Position numbers and translations under genes: made by a program. Positions 49,401 to 58,415 of a DNA stretch of 64,000 nt are shown here, one piece after another. The DNA comes from Prolixibacteraceae bacterium (lineage in GTDB: Bacteria > Bacteroidota > Bacteroidia > Bacteroidales > Prolixibacteraceae). Each line of letters opens with the position of its first letter. Positions within the stretch are counted from its first letter, which is position 1. The notes beneath the pieces are model-generated. The model made no database searches, was not told where the DNA came from, and saw only the letters and a list, made by a program, of their open reading frames with translations. The DNA lies in the NCBI GenBank assembly GCA_003506435.1, contig DOAQ01000042.1, forward strand, positions 124,001 to 188,000, read 5' to 3'.

Positions 49401-50552
49401 TTTATCGGTAATAGTTATATAGTCCAATAAATTATAGTTATTTGTGTAACTGGGGCCTCCAACATACCACCCTGTGGTATAATAAAAATTAACCCTTCGG
49501 TACAAAACTTCATCTGAAGAAAATATCTGAATATTGCTAATCCTGTTGTCGTACTGGCTCAATCGGGTAATTATAATTTTTTCGTAAGGAGTTGTTATTT
49601 CCGTAGGTAAAAATGAATAATAATAGTCATTGCAATTTTCTGACTCTGAAACTTCAGATAAAAAACCGCCAAATGAATTATGTGCTTCAGAAACAGTCAT
49701 AGTCTGAGAACAGCCATGTCCGCCCACCCAACGTTGTTCGTATTTGAATTTTACTTCATCGCCCACAGGAGTAACAATATCGGTTAATCCCCATGCTGTA
49801 GGTGCAAGCCCTCCATAAACCCCGGAAAGAGTAGTTCTTTCAATAGGGCAGGTGGTTTGTACCAAATATTCTCCATAAGAATATTTAACACCTTGTGCAT
49901 CGGTTATTTGAAACCCTTTTATGCCATACGGGGTTGTTCCTTCGAGTGTACAATTGGTACAACTTCCAACGAGATAATCGAATTTTAGGGTTGATGCTTC
50001 ATCGGGGGTAACAATTTTATTGACCCTATCGGTTATAATAAATCTTCCTCCGTCATTAGGCATGGAAAAAGTAAATTGGTCATATTCCCCGTCTAAAATG
50101 TCATAAACATTTGTAAAAGGGTCATCAGCAATGAACCGTGCGAGAAACTGATCCCTTTGGAACCTGTCTAATCCAGTTGCAGGACTATTCAATGAGGAAC
50201 TGAAACTGGATGGCATTTGATAAAGTTCGTCGGCATATGCATTAATGTTCCGCGATATTCGATACCCTGGATTTAATACCCAACCAAGTCCTACATCACC
50301 CGATTCTTGTCCAAATTTAATTCCAGAAGCATGATAGGATAGGTTGATTGGAATGGTAAGGCCTCCTTTTAATTTGATGGTGTATAAAGGGACTGAAATT
50401 TCAGGAATTCCGTGGTATAACGCAACTTCAAAATTTACATACTTTGCAAATTCAGCCGAAACAGGCGAAGGGGGTATCACCGATTCATTCTGTGCTTTTG
50501 TACTTAATAACGATAAACCCCACAAAATGACAAGAGTAGCGCATTTTCTCAT
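40467..50552 (-). CDS. Giant RHS-like / BACON / Ig-like repeat surface protein (~3360 aa)
   Basis: The chosen start at 50552 gives a signal peptide (MRKCATLVILWGLSLLSTKA); the frame is open to an ATG at 50645. The N-terminal third has the RHS-associated motifs VSAEFAKYVNFEVALYHGIP and LSYHASGIKFGQESGDVGLG, and ends with a YD repeat (YDDFGRLEYIKNDDGD). A BACON domain follows near 47200-47460. Then come about 28 Ig/PKD-like repeats of ~73 residues (core ICSGASTTLTATGNA, TTTTYTVTGTSANGC). A final, separate Ig-like unit and a second BACON domain form the C-terminus. No sorting domain of the type IX system is seen. It precedes the RHS gene and is probably co-transcribed with it. A cell-surface adhesin or toxin-delivery role is inferred. 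Confidence 0.83.
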   Translation of the reverse strand: MRKCATLVILWGLSLLSTKAQNESVIPPSPVSAEFAKYVNFEVALYHGIPEISVPLYTIKLKGGLTIPINLSYHASGIKFGQESGDVGLGWVLNPGYRISRNINAYADELYQMPSSFSSSLNSPATGLDRFQRDQFLARFIADDPFTNVYDILDGEYDQFTFSMPNDGGRFIITDRVNKIVTPDEASTLKFDYLVGSCTNCTLEGTTPYGIKGFQITDAQGVKYSYGEYLVQTTCPIERTTLSGVYGGLAPTAWGLTDIVTPVGDEVKFKYEQRWVGGHGCSQTMTVSEAHNSFGGFLSEVSESENCNDYYYSFLPTEITTPYEKIIITRLSQYDNRISNIQIFSSDEVLYRRVNFYYTTGWYVGGPSYTNNYNLLDYITITDKNNQAIETYDFDYYPCPTQSQYMPDEFGYIMTSDLTEYLHEDFEDDLYYELGTIHCNPQSHIRKALNLHSGVGDVFSSRKSETEVPNFLSLKKIIYPTKGYTEYEYEKNIYTDTYNSATQKTGMRISKITSSDLLTNESLVRRFKYGTSECGYGIANFMVNHNLFVRENPYLDFRNYEHECGDYCFCSETANLVKRITTYSSNMQGEAGAIATQSGFVKYPCVTEYYSSSTSGNGKTEYLFEIGTPYITDPLPVQNACPGGEYQTYPRYILTYKLWDKPYLYKKTISDQNNNTLLVEDFYYNQMSTDSYTGLKVRPFASTSDDPVIYDAYHSSYYASSDNYDLPSFFNYGLYTYEVGKRELIRKQITENRDGQAVVTDYRYKYSNLLPSKETITRSTGDTLIHYTSYPLDYASGETFIDSMVSNGLIAYPIEKVSYLNNGSTQNIISGVITKYKTGGKGLPDSQWSLETFSPLNLSSFKFSNRLTGILPPAGEKTSFSPDSMYVSETSFDSYDSNGNLTKMLDKKGMYTYYLWAYNNTYPVAKIESSVNYTSPMPTVSDAGLSKSDAITSVNADIAYLQSLLGSFISNPDNRVNLYTYKPLVGMTSQTDPNGTTNYYEYDDFGRLEYIKNDDGDIVKRYDYHYLETGPPFGLSTTSVDFPVEGGNSSFTITTEEPWTITGSAGVFTLDRLSGTGNATVNISCPVNTSTQLRTAELQINYGAGLRFNKTIRLSQQNLYLTIQGARDVCNGESITLYVSTNLPYFYWNTPGSPSSTEITVTPVQTTTYTVTGILSGNSFTSSATVHVISALTVNTNGDSHQVCAGDQAVINVSGDADYYVLTPGGQRGTSFSVSPSTTTTYTVTGYRMDCNAASTSKTVLVEVLPSLSVTACDDLIIAAGGSATLSVTGNASGYTWNPGNYTGSAYTVNPGQTTVYSVEGTSGNCRSTDYVTVNIGSGNQVFAGEDKVICAGASTLLTATASGATSYVWTPGNLSGSTIEVTPAGTTTYTVTATFEGNITATDQVTVTVNSAPQVQAGDDRVICSGEVITLTATGTASYTWSPGGLTGSSVTVSPSETTTYTVTGKDEAGCSTTDQITVTVNPSPVLTVTPDHIIDPGGVTVSASGADSYVWSPGTWSGSEINYVCNFDTKYTVTGTNNNGCSATKEVNITVRPYIWITTDRDPSICSGQSITLTAKGRNERTEEEYSFVWSPGNMQGKSVTVSPVQTTTYQVTATDSRGLSSTKGIEVKVADANPVFSLAGAPGQEDLIICSSEGIRLIATGNADTYTWNPGNYTGQSYQSYPQENTSYIVTGSNGCGSASQTIAVTVHPSPVFSTTYTSETETTGTTGMVCSGDAVTINILSGNADSYTWNPGNVTGNTFTYTPLNYSSSDVVQFVTVTANKNGCTTSKTIEIPVRPKVSLTAGADKYQACPGDNVVLSVTGDYDNYSWNAAGNYNSAGYNVVPTATTTYTVTGERYGWCSASKSITIDVTVLPDMSVVGNQTICEGNNATLWVSGNADSYVWGGTMNTDTAITVSPVTTRTYLVSGYRGNCPRTLATTVYVNPAHVSAGADQTICQGGQVTLTASEGEASYVWTPGNMTGRSVSVSPGTTTTYHVTATSYEGCVSTDEMVVTVNPLPNVSISGDVAICAGESTALTITGDAAYNLWQPGNHYGSSYTVSPTETTTYTVTSGTNSGCTVTNTMTVTVKPLPDFLLVSTNVICYGESILLSISNGNADYYTWQPGNHTGNEYTVSPDVSTTYTVTAHKNGCTTAKTTTVQVQPRVTAVEDRTICLGETTVLSADNCIYYSWMPGNLSDQVISVSPAETTTYTVTGGHIGIYGCPTEDQVTVNVIQPPSVISANQTICEGESVTLTASLAGSYLWMPGNYTTRTITVSPATTTTYTLTDGANGCAHPYNPSSVTVTVNPVPVVSAGTDKLICLGGSAELNGTPNLDSYHWSNGSNMPYITVNPSQTTTYTLTGTKNNCSASDDVAVTVVSSDFTISGNTAVCAGASTTLTVSGDADYYEWEGLGSGTSKTVSPQSTTTYRVTGSRNTYGGMTCPVTKEITVTVNALPTVSAGSDVTICSGASTTLTATGNAVSYVWNPGNYTGTSFTVTPATTTTYTVTGTSASGCAVTDQVTVTVNASPTVSAGSDVTICSGISTTLTATGNAGSYVWNPGNYTGVSFTVAPTTTTTYTVTGTSANGCTSTDQVIVTVNASPTVSAGSDVAICSGAGITLTATGNAGSYVWNPGNYTGASFTVAPTTTTTYTVTGTSANGCAVTDEVIVTVNALPTVSAGSDVAICYGASTTLTATGNAGSYVWTPGNHTGASFTVAPTVTTTYTVTGTSANGCTSTDQVTVTVNSLPTVSAGSDVIICSGAGITLTATGNAGSYVWNPGNYTGASFTVAPTTTTTYTVTGTSANGCTSTDQVTVTINPLPTVLAGSDVTICSGISTTLTVTGNASNYVWNPGNYTGASFTVAPATTTTYTVTGTSVNGCTSTDQVTVTVNPLPTVSAGSDVTICSGTSTALVATGNASIYVWNPGNYNGAVFTVIPTTTTTYTVTGSTNGCTSTDQVTVTVNPLPTVSAGSDVTICSGTSTTLTATGNSGSYVWNPGNYTGTSFTVAPTTTTTYTVTGTSANGCSLSDNITVNVADIPQVSAGDDKKFCIGGQYVLLQASGAETYSWSPGNATSGSYYVGPSQTTTYTLTGYNSNGCAASDQVTVTAIPIPTTEASHYIAKTCQGNSITLSATGAEEYVWTPGNLIGSSVTVTPVQNIDYTVTGTNGGQCSSTDLVYVQLEYPYSINVYPMAYSILSMYANSTGSIILNGSQVGYSYHLYKNGQYYSTATGNGGGVYWTINPEDAVFTAEAEAAGGCKKAMSGSTTVNVIRNYFRISEGSYNEIQLGQTQLVLNVLSDLNWTLSNLSHSPWISVSPTSGSGNGSLTLSFTPYWSTRTGYINFSVNGIEYSITINQVEI
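41440..43190 (-). repeat. Near-identical coding tandem repeats inside the giant gene (~219-bp period)
   Basis: Eight consecutive units with period ~213-219 bp (73 codons) are much more alike than the other twenty repeats. Each encodes a core such as AGSDVTICSGASTTLTATGN. The identity suggests recent amplification or gene conversion and potential for copy-number change. The frame is kept throughout. Confidence 0.85.
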
Positions 50553-50807
50553 CCATATACAGCTATTCTTTGGAAACCGGGTGTATTCTGTAAGCCAGTC
50601 TGGTCTATTTAAAGTTCCATTTAAAATTAAACATACCTGTTTCATAATAAATTCAGATTTTTTATTTTTTTATTTTTTATTTCCCATTCTATTTTTACAC
50701 CCGGCAGTTCAATTTTTTTTGTACTGCCAATTGTATAAATGTCAACTATTCCTGTCATAACTAATTCTGCTATTTCTCTCTTGGTTTTTCTTTTATCGTA
50801 CTTCAGA

Positions 50808-50945
50808 TAGTTCTAACTATCTACACCAGTTAGTTCTAACTATCTGCTTCGGTTAGTTCTAACTATCTGTTCCGGTTAATTAACTTATCCGGAAGTAGTT
50901 AGTTCTGTTATCCGGTTGCAGTTAGTTAGCTTATCCTGTCACCGG
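50808..50945 (-). promoter_or_regulatory. Six tandem 23-bp iterons upstream of the giant gene
   Basis: Six contiguous 23-base units cover 50808-50945 exactly. On the minus strand each has GATA near its middle and ends in (A/T)TTA or ACTA. The three nearest the gene share AGATAGTTAGAACTA. A palindrome AGATAGTT-CT-AACTATCT lies at 50805-50822. The array lies ~260 bases above the chosen start codon and below the HU-like gene, so it may be an operator or protein-loading site. Nothing else is seen in 50646-51009. Confidence 0.7.
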
Positions 50946-51009
50946 AAAACAGGGGCACAAGGCCGGGCCGGTTACCCCTGTTTTTGTTTTCTCCGGTTTT
51001 TCATAATGT

Positions 51010-51720
51010 TTAACGCCCTACCACGGTAACAGCGGCGCCGAGTATTCCGGCAGAAATTTCTTTCCTGCCTTTGATTATGGCACGTACCTCCACCCGGTAT
51101 TCTCCTGTCGCCAGCGCCGGGGCCTGAAAATGGAGTTCGCCGGGTTTGTTCAGCGAAATCACTTCAACCCGGATTTCCGTGTTATCGGTGGCAATAAAAA
51201 AGATACCCTGCAGCGGGTCGGCGGCATCGTATTTCAGGTAACAACCCCGAAGAACAGCCAGTCCTCCCGAACTGAGCTGGTCGTTCACGCTGCCGGTAGC
51301 CGCATCCACTATCCGGTCGATGATCGGGGACACCTTTTCGGCCCGTACTTTCCGGGTTTTAATCAGTGCAACCGCATTGCGAAGTTCTGTCCCGGGGGTA
51401 AGGTTTAATTTAATGGAATGCCGGGCCGGGTCGTATGTGTCGTCAGCTCCGTTAAAGACCCCCTTGATACTCATGCTCAGGTTGAAAAGAGGCGTTGTAA
51501 TGCTGTTGCCCATGGCGGCCTGTTCGCATATTACTTCGCGTTCCATTTTCAGTACAGCCAGTATATCGGTTTCGGTAAGAGTTGAGCCCCGTTTCAGCAT
51601 CAGTTGTACTACTGCGTTCTGGCCGAGGCTGATGGCGTTGGTAGTAACGGCCATGTAATCGTTCGGGTCGCTTGTCAGATGGTTTTCAAACAAAGCATAG
51701 GTCAAAACATCGTTTTCCAT
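51010..51720 (-). CDS. HU-like DNA-binding protein with C-terminal DUF4469-type domain
   Basis: This 236-residue protein has an N-terminal part (residues 1-125; LTYALFENHLTSDPNDYMAV, then ALIKTRKVRAEKVSP) that fits the Bacteroidota HU/IHF-related family. The C-terminal ~100 residues (SSGGLAVLRGCYLKYDAADP to KGRKEISAGILGAAV) form an Ig-like DUF4469-type domain. Such proteins are abundant, often multicopy, and presumed nucleoid- or DNA-binding. It sits directly upstream of the iteron array and giant gene on the same strand. Confidence 0.78.
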   Translation of the reverse strand: MENDVLTYALFENHLTSDPNDYMAVTTNAISLGQNAVVQLMLKRGSTLTETDILAVLKMEREVICEQAAMGNSITTPLFNLSMSIKGVFNGADDTYDPARHSIKLNLTPGTELRNAVALIKTRKVRAEKVSPIIDRIVDAATGSVNDQLSSGGLAVLRGCYLKYDAADPLQGIFFIATDNTEIRVEVISLNKPGELHFQAPALATGEYRVEVRAIIKGRKEISAGILGAAVTVVGR

Positions 51721-51748
51721 TGTTTTTGATTTTTTTTAATGGTAACTG

Positions 51749-51890
51749 AGAAACTGTTTAAATTTCACTCATATTGATTTTTCGGGTTACCCCGACCCCT
51801 GAAGGGAGCCCGAAAAATCAAAAAATCACCCTTTAAGGATGGGGTAAATTTTTTGATTTTGGGCATCATTTCGAATTTTAAACAGTTTCT
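51749..51890. repeat. MITE-like element with terminal inverted repeats
   Basis: AGAAACTGTTTAAATTTC at the left end and the complement of CGAATTTTAAACAGTTTCT at the right end form ~14-17 bp terminal inverted repeats. They bound ~142 bp that contain a second imperfect inverted pair (TTTTTCGGGTTACCCC with CCCGAAAAATC). It has no coding capacity. It resembles small non-autonomous elements common in Bacteroidota intergenic regions. Confidence 0.65.
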
Positions 51891-52182
51891 GATAATACAA
51901 GGAATAATTCCGTATGACACGTGGCCATCTTATTGCCACATGTAAAAAGAGCGGAACACGGCCCCTATCGGGCAACGGAGACTGGAAAGAGCCAGTAAAG
52001 GCCCCCGGCTTCCGGGTTGCAGGCAGAAAACCACTTTCTTCACCTCACAAGTTCTTTTTCTGACAGGGTTTTTCTTTTTGACCGGGTTGGATCGAACAGT
52101 AAAAACAATATTTCCGGAGCGTAATCAACGGCACGAAAACAAAAAGGCGGTTTAAACGTTTTTTTTCATACTTTTGTAGTGT

Positions 52183-52262
52183 TAATCGGGACTGCGATTC
52201 CCTGTTAATAAAACTTTAATGTTGCCCTGCTCCGGAAAACCGGGGCAGGGTATTTTTTTTTG
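52183..52262 (+). ncRNA. Candidate ~80-nt small RNA
   Basis: TACTTTTG at 52169-52176 matches the TAnnTTTG -7 element. About 40 bases downstream begins CCCTGCTCCGG (52225-52235), which pairs with CCGGGGCAGGG (52240-52250) around AAAA with one G-T wobble, followed by TATTTTTTTTT. No ORF lies between. No known RNA family is recognised and the -33 element is poor, so this is tentative. Confidence 0.35.
52225..52261 (+). terminator. Strong intrinsic terminator
   Basis: An 11-bp GC-rich stem (CCCTGCTCCGG with CCGGGGCAGGG, one wobble) with an AAAA loop is followed by a T-rich tail. No upstream plus-strand gene exists, which is why a small RNA is proposed. Confidence 0.8.
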
Positions 52263-52685
52263 TTGCGATACACATGTTCACTGCATTCAGGGTAGAAGCA
52301 TCAGTTAATAGACCACTGATCCTTACTGTACCTGGCAATAAAGCCAGGCTTCCGCACAAATAGAGACAAAATACTTTGCCAAATATTATTAAACATTCAA
52401 AACAGGCTATCAAACAACTTATATTAAACGTTCAGCTAAAATAAAAATTTAATTTTGAATACAAATCACTTTTCATATAAAAATACTTCGTCATTTTTAA
52501 AATATTATCAACAAGATATACAGCTATGTACAAAACAGGAGGTAACCCTGCTTTTTTAAAAAAATCAAGTTATAATATATGTTATTAAACAATCTTTTCT
52601 GATGCCGAAAAATACAAATATCAATAATATATTTACTTCTGTTTTATTTCATATATTATTATACAACTGACCCGATCATCATCCC

Positions 52686-54557
<1,872 letters not shown>

Positions 54558-55769
54558 ATGGATCTTTTACTGCACATAGGATCGGTTTTAAAATATAAAA
54601 AGGTTGGTATTTTGCTGGTAGACAAGCACAAATCCAGTATTGAAATATCGTATTATCAATTGATTAAACGAAAAAAATCTGTTGACACCTGCTTTGTTCA
54701 GGAACAATTAGGTTCATTTAAAGATCTTCCATCCTTTGCAGAAAAGACACCAACTATTCTTTGTATCCAGGGAAATGGTCTGGTGCAACGGATCGTTGAG
54801 GCCAATCAAAATGATATAAAGCAAAGCATCCCGAATATTGATCCGGAAGAATATCTGGTCCGGTATACTGAACTGTCGGATACCGAGAAGCTGGTGGCGC
54901 TTTTCCGAAAGGAACAGATCGATTCAATTTTGAATGAACCGGAACTTGTCCATATCCCGTTTTACAATGTTTCGCCGGGATTTAGCGGATTGCAACGATT
55001 TATACAACTGTTTGACGATCTGGTAACAGAATTCACATCCGGAGGAAATACCCTGCTCATTAAAGACGGCAAAATCGTTGATATAGCAAAAAGCCGGGAC
55101 ACGACCAGCCAAACTTATCAATTTGCAGGTAAAGAACGTACCTCGAATGAAATAATAGCGTTATGTGCAGGACTGAATTTTTATATTGGCACGCCGGAGG
55201 AAGAAACATTCATCCCCGGGGTGAAGCAAAGAGTAAAAGAATATACAGCCCAACGACTTTCTGAACATATTTTGAGGTATGCCGGAGCCGGTTTGTTCAT
55301 TTTACTGCTGATCAATTTCCTGTGCTTCGATAATTTCAATAAAAAGCTCAATAAATTAAATCTTGAGTCACAGGAAGAGATTAAGCTTCAGGAAGAAATA
55401 AAAGAACTTCAGGAAGACCTGATGCAAAAGAAACAGTTCGCGAGCCAGAATTATGTGCCTGATAACTATTCTTTTGCTTTCTATGCCGACAGGCTGGCAT
55501 CGTTTTCCTCAGAAGGGGTCCGCTTTACAGAGCTTTTAGTTTGCCCTGTTGCAGGCAAAATAAAAGAAGATAATATCATTGAATTCCGGGGAAATACCAT
55601 GCAGGTAAAAGGTATTTCGCCAAACCCGTCTGCGTTCAGCAGTTTTATGGAAAAAATAAACAATGCTGCATGGGTGACAAAAGTGAACAAGCAAATATAC
55701 CATTACAACAACGACAATAATAATGCTGAGTTTGAACTGGAAATTATTTTGAACGATGCAACTGAATAG
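54558..55769 (+). CDS. GspL/PilM-PilN-like inner-membrane assembly protein
   Basis: This 403-residue protein has a cytoplasmic N-terminal part (~1-235) that fits an actin-like GspL/PilM fold by position and secondary structure rather than clear motifs. One membrane helix (AGAGLFILLLINFLCFD, ~240-257) and a coiled coil rich in Glu/Lys (EEIKLQEEIKELQEDL) follow. The C-terminal PilN-like ferredoxin-fold domain contains FRGNTMQVKGISPNPSAF. It overlaps the next, GspM-like gene by 14 bases. It would link the assembly ATPase to the periplasmic machinery. Confidence 0.78.
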   Translation: MDLLLHIGSVLKYKKVGILLVDKHKSSIEISYYQLIKRKKSVDTCFVQEQLGSFKDLPSFAEKTPTILCIQGNGLVQRIVEANQNDIKQSIPNIDPEEYLVRYTELSDTEKLVALFRKEQIDSILNEPELVHIPFYNVSPGFSGLQRFIQLFDDLVTEFTSGGNTLLIKDGKIVDIAKSRDTTSQTYQFAGKERTSNEIIALCAGLNFYIGTPEEETFIPGVKQRVKEYTAQRLSEHILRYAGAGLFILLLINFLCFDNFNKKLNKLNLESQEEIKLQEEIKELQEDLMQKKQFASQNYVPDNYSFAFYADRLASFSSEGVRFTELLVCPVAGKIKEDNIIEFRGNTMQVKGISPNPSAFSSFMEKINNAAWVTKVNKQIYHYNNDNNNAEFELEIILNDATE

Positions 55770-56298
55770 TACAGACAAATATCAAAAGAGGCTTTGGATA
55801 ACCGTTTTCATATCGGTTATTGTAATTTTCGTTGCATGGAAGGGAGCATTTGTAAAAACATTGACATCGTACCGGCAAATAGAAAAGACAGAAAGCAGCA
55901 TTGAATCTTCAGCTCTCACCGTATCGCAAAAGAACCGGATTCAATCGGAAATCGAACAATTCGACCTGGCATTGGGGATTCATGATACTAATTTGCCCAC
56001 AGAGCAGACTTTTGATGAATTGATTTCAATCTGCGGGCATATCGGGGATATCCGGATCGTTAATTTTCCGGATATACACCAGGTTGTTGTAAATAACTAT
56101 AAGGTAACTACCATATTCGCCGAGCTCGAAGGCGCTTATTCCGACTTGTTGAAAATGGTGTACCAGCTCGAACGGAATGAAAAAACAGGAAGACTGGTAT
56201 CGGTTAACTTCAGAAAAAAGAAAGACCATAAAAAGAATAAAGAGTTTTTAAGTATAACCCTATTACTTCAAAATTATGAAATCATTAACCCCCGGTAA
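55756..56298 (+). CDS. GspM/PilO-like membrane protein
   Basis: This 180-residue protein has a short cytoplasmic start, one membrane helix (WITVFISVIVIFVAWKGAFV) and a coiled-coil linker (SYRQIEKTESSIESSA). The small C-terminal alpha/beta domain contains ELEGAYSDLLKMVYQLERNE, typical of PilO/GspM. It overlaps both neighbours, as expected for the L-M pair of a type II secretion system. Confidence 0.8.
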   Translation: MQLNSTDKYQKRLWITVFISVIVIFVAWKGAFVKTLTSYRQIEKTESSIESSALTVSQKNRIQSEIEQFDLALGIHDTNLPTEQTFDELISICGHIGDIRIVNFPDIHQVVVNNYKVTTIFAELEGAYSDLLKMVYQLERNEKTGRLVSVNFRKKKDHKKNKEFLSITLLLQNYEIINPR

Positions 56299-58402
56299 TA
56301 TAAAGGCGTTTAGCCGTATGTTCTTATGGATCATGCTTATTCTTCTGAGTTGCGATGATATTTTTGTTGAAGATATTACCGGGTTTACATTTCAATTGCA
56401 GTCTCCTTCTCCGGGACTGAAAACAACCGGTAATCAGATCAAATTCAGATGGGAGGAGGTTCCCGGAGCTTCCAGCTATCAACTTGAGGTAGTAACACCC
56501 GGATTTGCCACTGCACATAAGTTGGTATTTGACACCCTTTTGGAAACGAATGTGTGTGATACCATTATGCATACAGGAACATACGAGTGGAGGGTAAAAG
56601 CCATGAATTCGGCCTATTCGACCGGCTATTTTATGTCGTCATTTTCCATTCTTCCGGAATTCAACATCTCCACCCGACAAGTGACCCTTCAGTCTCCGGC
56701 AGATCAGATAACCAGCCCTGAAAGCAATTTCATATTTAAATGGGATTCGGTTGAAGGCGCCGGTTATTATCGCTTCAGAATAAAAGAAAATAATTGGGCC
56801 GGTGATTCTGTATTTGGGACAAATGTGTTTTCAACCAGTTGCAATTTTAATCTGAACGACGGAATCTATGCCTGGGGGGTTGCAGCAGTTGATACGGTAA
56901 CAAAAAAGCAAACGGATTATACGGTACGTACCCTTACTATTGATAAAACGGCGCCCGGAATACCGCAGTTAGTGAAGCCGGCTAATCAGGATACGCTGTA
57001 CAACCCTCTGGTTAACCTGATTTGGAGCAAAACCGGTGAAGGAACTACCTATAATCTGGAAGTATATTCAGATTCAGAGCTAAAAAATCGGATTATTGAA
57101 AAGCAGTTGACGGATACCTCAACCTATATTAATATCGGGAATCAGGGGATGTACTTCTGGCGTGTTAATGCAGCCGACCGGTTTGGAAATACCAGTTATT
57201 TCTCACCTGCATCTGTCTTTGAAATTCTTTTGCCTGCTGATATCTCAAATAAGCATGTACAATTATTAACCCCGGCTGACAAAAGTACAAGTACCCGGAG
57301 TGATGTAACTTTTTGGTGGGAAGAAACAGAAGGGGCCGATAATTACCGTGTGCAAATAGTCACTTCCTCGTTTTCAAATCCGGGGAAACTGGTATTTGAT
57401 CAGTTGTCCGACAGTAATTCATTGATCCTGGAATTGGAAGCGGGCAATTATGAATGGAGGGTGAAAGCAATTAACAGCAAATACGAAACAGCATACAGTA
57501 CTGCTTCGTTTACAGTTTACGGAACTAATCTGAGCGATAAGAAAGTAAGTTTGCTTACCCCCGCACATGAAGCGCTGAGCAATCAATCGCCGGTACAGTT
57601 TACATGGGAGAAGATAAATGCAAATGCCGGTTATAACTTCATGATAAAGAAAAATACATGGGAGAGCGGAGCGACCGTTCATGATACCAATACAAATCAA
57701 ACAGGGGCAGAAGTGACGCTCAGCGATGGCACCTACGTATGGGGAGTTAAAGCAACTGACCCCATGAACGGTAGTTCAACAGAATATTCTGTACGAACGT
57801 TGACTGTTGACCTCACCAAGCCTGAGACTCCAAAATTAAAAGCTCCTGCCAATAATCTGGTAACCGAAGAATATCTCATCGAATTTTCGTGGGAACCAGC
57901 CGATGCAACAGACAATGGCCTTACCTACACATTGGAAATTTACCAGGTACTGAATAATGCGGTTGTACAGATGACCGGTAAAACAACGATGCAAAAATTC
58001 CTCAATTACAATTTTGAAGAAGCAGGAACATATAAATGGAGAATTTATGCTACGGATAAGGCCGGAAACCAGAGTAGTTACAGTGAGTACCGTTTTCTTG
58101 AGATACAGAAAGAAAGTAACCTTTCGCTGATCCATGTAAACCTGATGGCCCCGGCTGATAATCTTTCGACAAATCTTACCAGTATTACCTTCTGGTGGGA
58201 AAAAGTTCCAAATGCAGAAGTTTATGAATTTCAACTGGTAAAGCCATCGTTTTCGAACACCGAAAGTGTAATAAAAAATACGGAACAGACCGGAACACAA
58301 ATCCAGTTAAGCCTGACTCCCGGAAGCTATCAATGGAGGGTGAAGGCAAAGAATGATTCGTCTGAAACAAACTATACCATGAGAACATTGACTATTTACT
58401 GA
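56276..58402 (+). CDS. Lipoprotein with seven fibronectin-III-like repeats
   Basis: This 708-residue protein has a lipoprotein signal ending in ILLSCDD (Cys at residue ~26). Seven ~95-residue repeats follow with the core FxWExVxGAxxYxxxI and a closing TYxWxVxAxD. The repeats follow an A-B-C-A-B-C-A order: A units carry KLVFD, B units end YTVRTLTIDKT, and C units start with PQL..PAN. It overlaps the GspM-like gene by 23 bases, so it is translated with the core system. It may be a surface-anchored accessory or cargo-recognition component. No known T2SS subunit has this form. Confidence 0.72.
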   Translation: MKSLTPGNIKAFSRMFLWIMLILLSCDDIFVEDITGFTFQLQSPSPGLKTTGNQIKFRWEEVPGASSYQLEVVTPGFATAHKLVFDTLLETNVCDTIMHTGTYEWRVKAMNSAYSTGYFMSSFSILPEFNISTRQVTLQSPADQITSPESNFIFKWDSVEGAGYYRFRIKENNWAGDSVFGTNVFSTSCNFNLNDGIYAWGVAAVDTVTKKQTDYTVRTLTIDKTAPGIPQLVKPANQDTLYNPLVNLIWSKTGEGTTYNLEVYSDSELKNRIIEKQLTDTSTYINIGNQGMYFWRVNAADRFGNTSYFSPASVFEILLPADISNKHVQLLTPADKSTSTRSDVTFWWEETEGADNYRVQIVTSSFSNPGKLVFDQLSDSNSLILELEAGNYEWRVKAINSKYETAYSTASFTVYGTNLSDKKVSLLTPAHEALSNQSPVQFTWEKINANAGYNFMIKKNTWESGATVHDTNTNQTGAEVTLSDGTYVWGVKATDPMNGSSTEYSVRTLTVDLTKPETPKLKAPANNLVTEEYLIEFSWEPADATDNGLTYTLEIYQVLNNAVVQMTGKTTMQKFLNYNFEEAGTYKWRIYATDKAGNQSSYSEYRFLEIQKESNLSLIHVNLMAPADNLSTNLTSITFWWEKVPNAEVYEFQLVKPSFSNTESVIKNTEQTGTQIQLSLTPGSYQWRVKAKNDSSETNYTMRTLTIY

Positions 58403-58415
58403 GAGGAATATAAAA

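Larger units (their letters stand above)
51891..52685. other. Long intergenic region upstream of the secretin operon
   Basis: No gene is supported in this ~800 bp. A plus-strand -7-like TACTTTTG (52169-52176) and a strong terminator (52225-52261) define a possible small RNA. The remaining ~420 bp before the secretin are AT-rich, without a clear consensus promoter. Confidence 0.6.

Noticed and set aside
37164..50552. Type IX secretion C-terminal domains on the RHS and giant proteins
   Set aside because: The C-termini are a metallopeptidase-like tail and a BACON domain; no sorting-domain motif is visible.
50808..50945. Short repeats considered as CRISPR
   Set aside because: Units are contiguous 23-mers without spacers and no cas genes are present.
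52216..52413. 65-codon minus-strand ORF over the terminator
   Set aside because: Overlaps a strong terminator hairpin and AT-rich spacer; no coding support.
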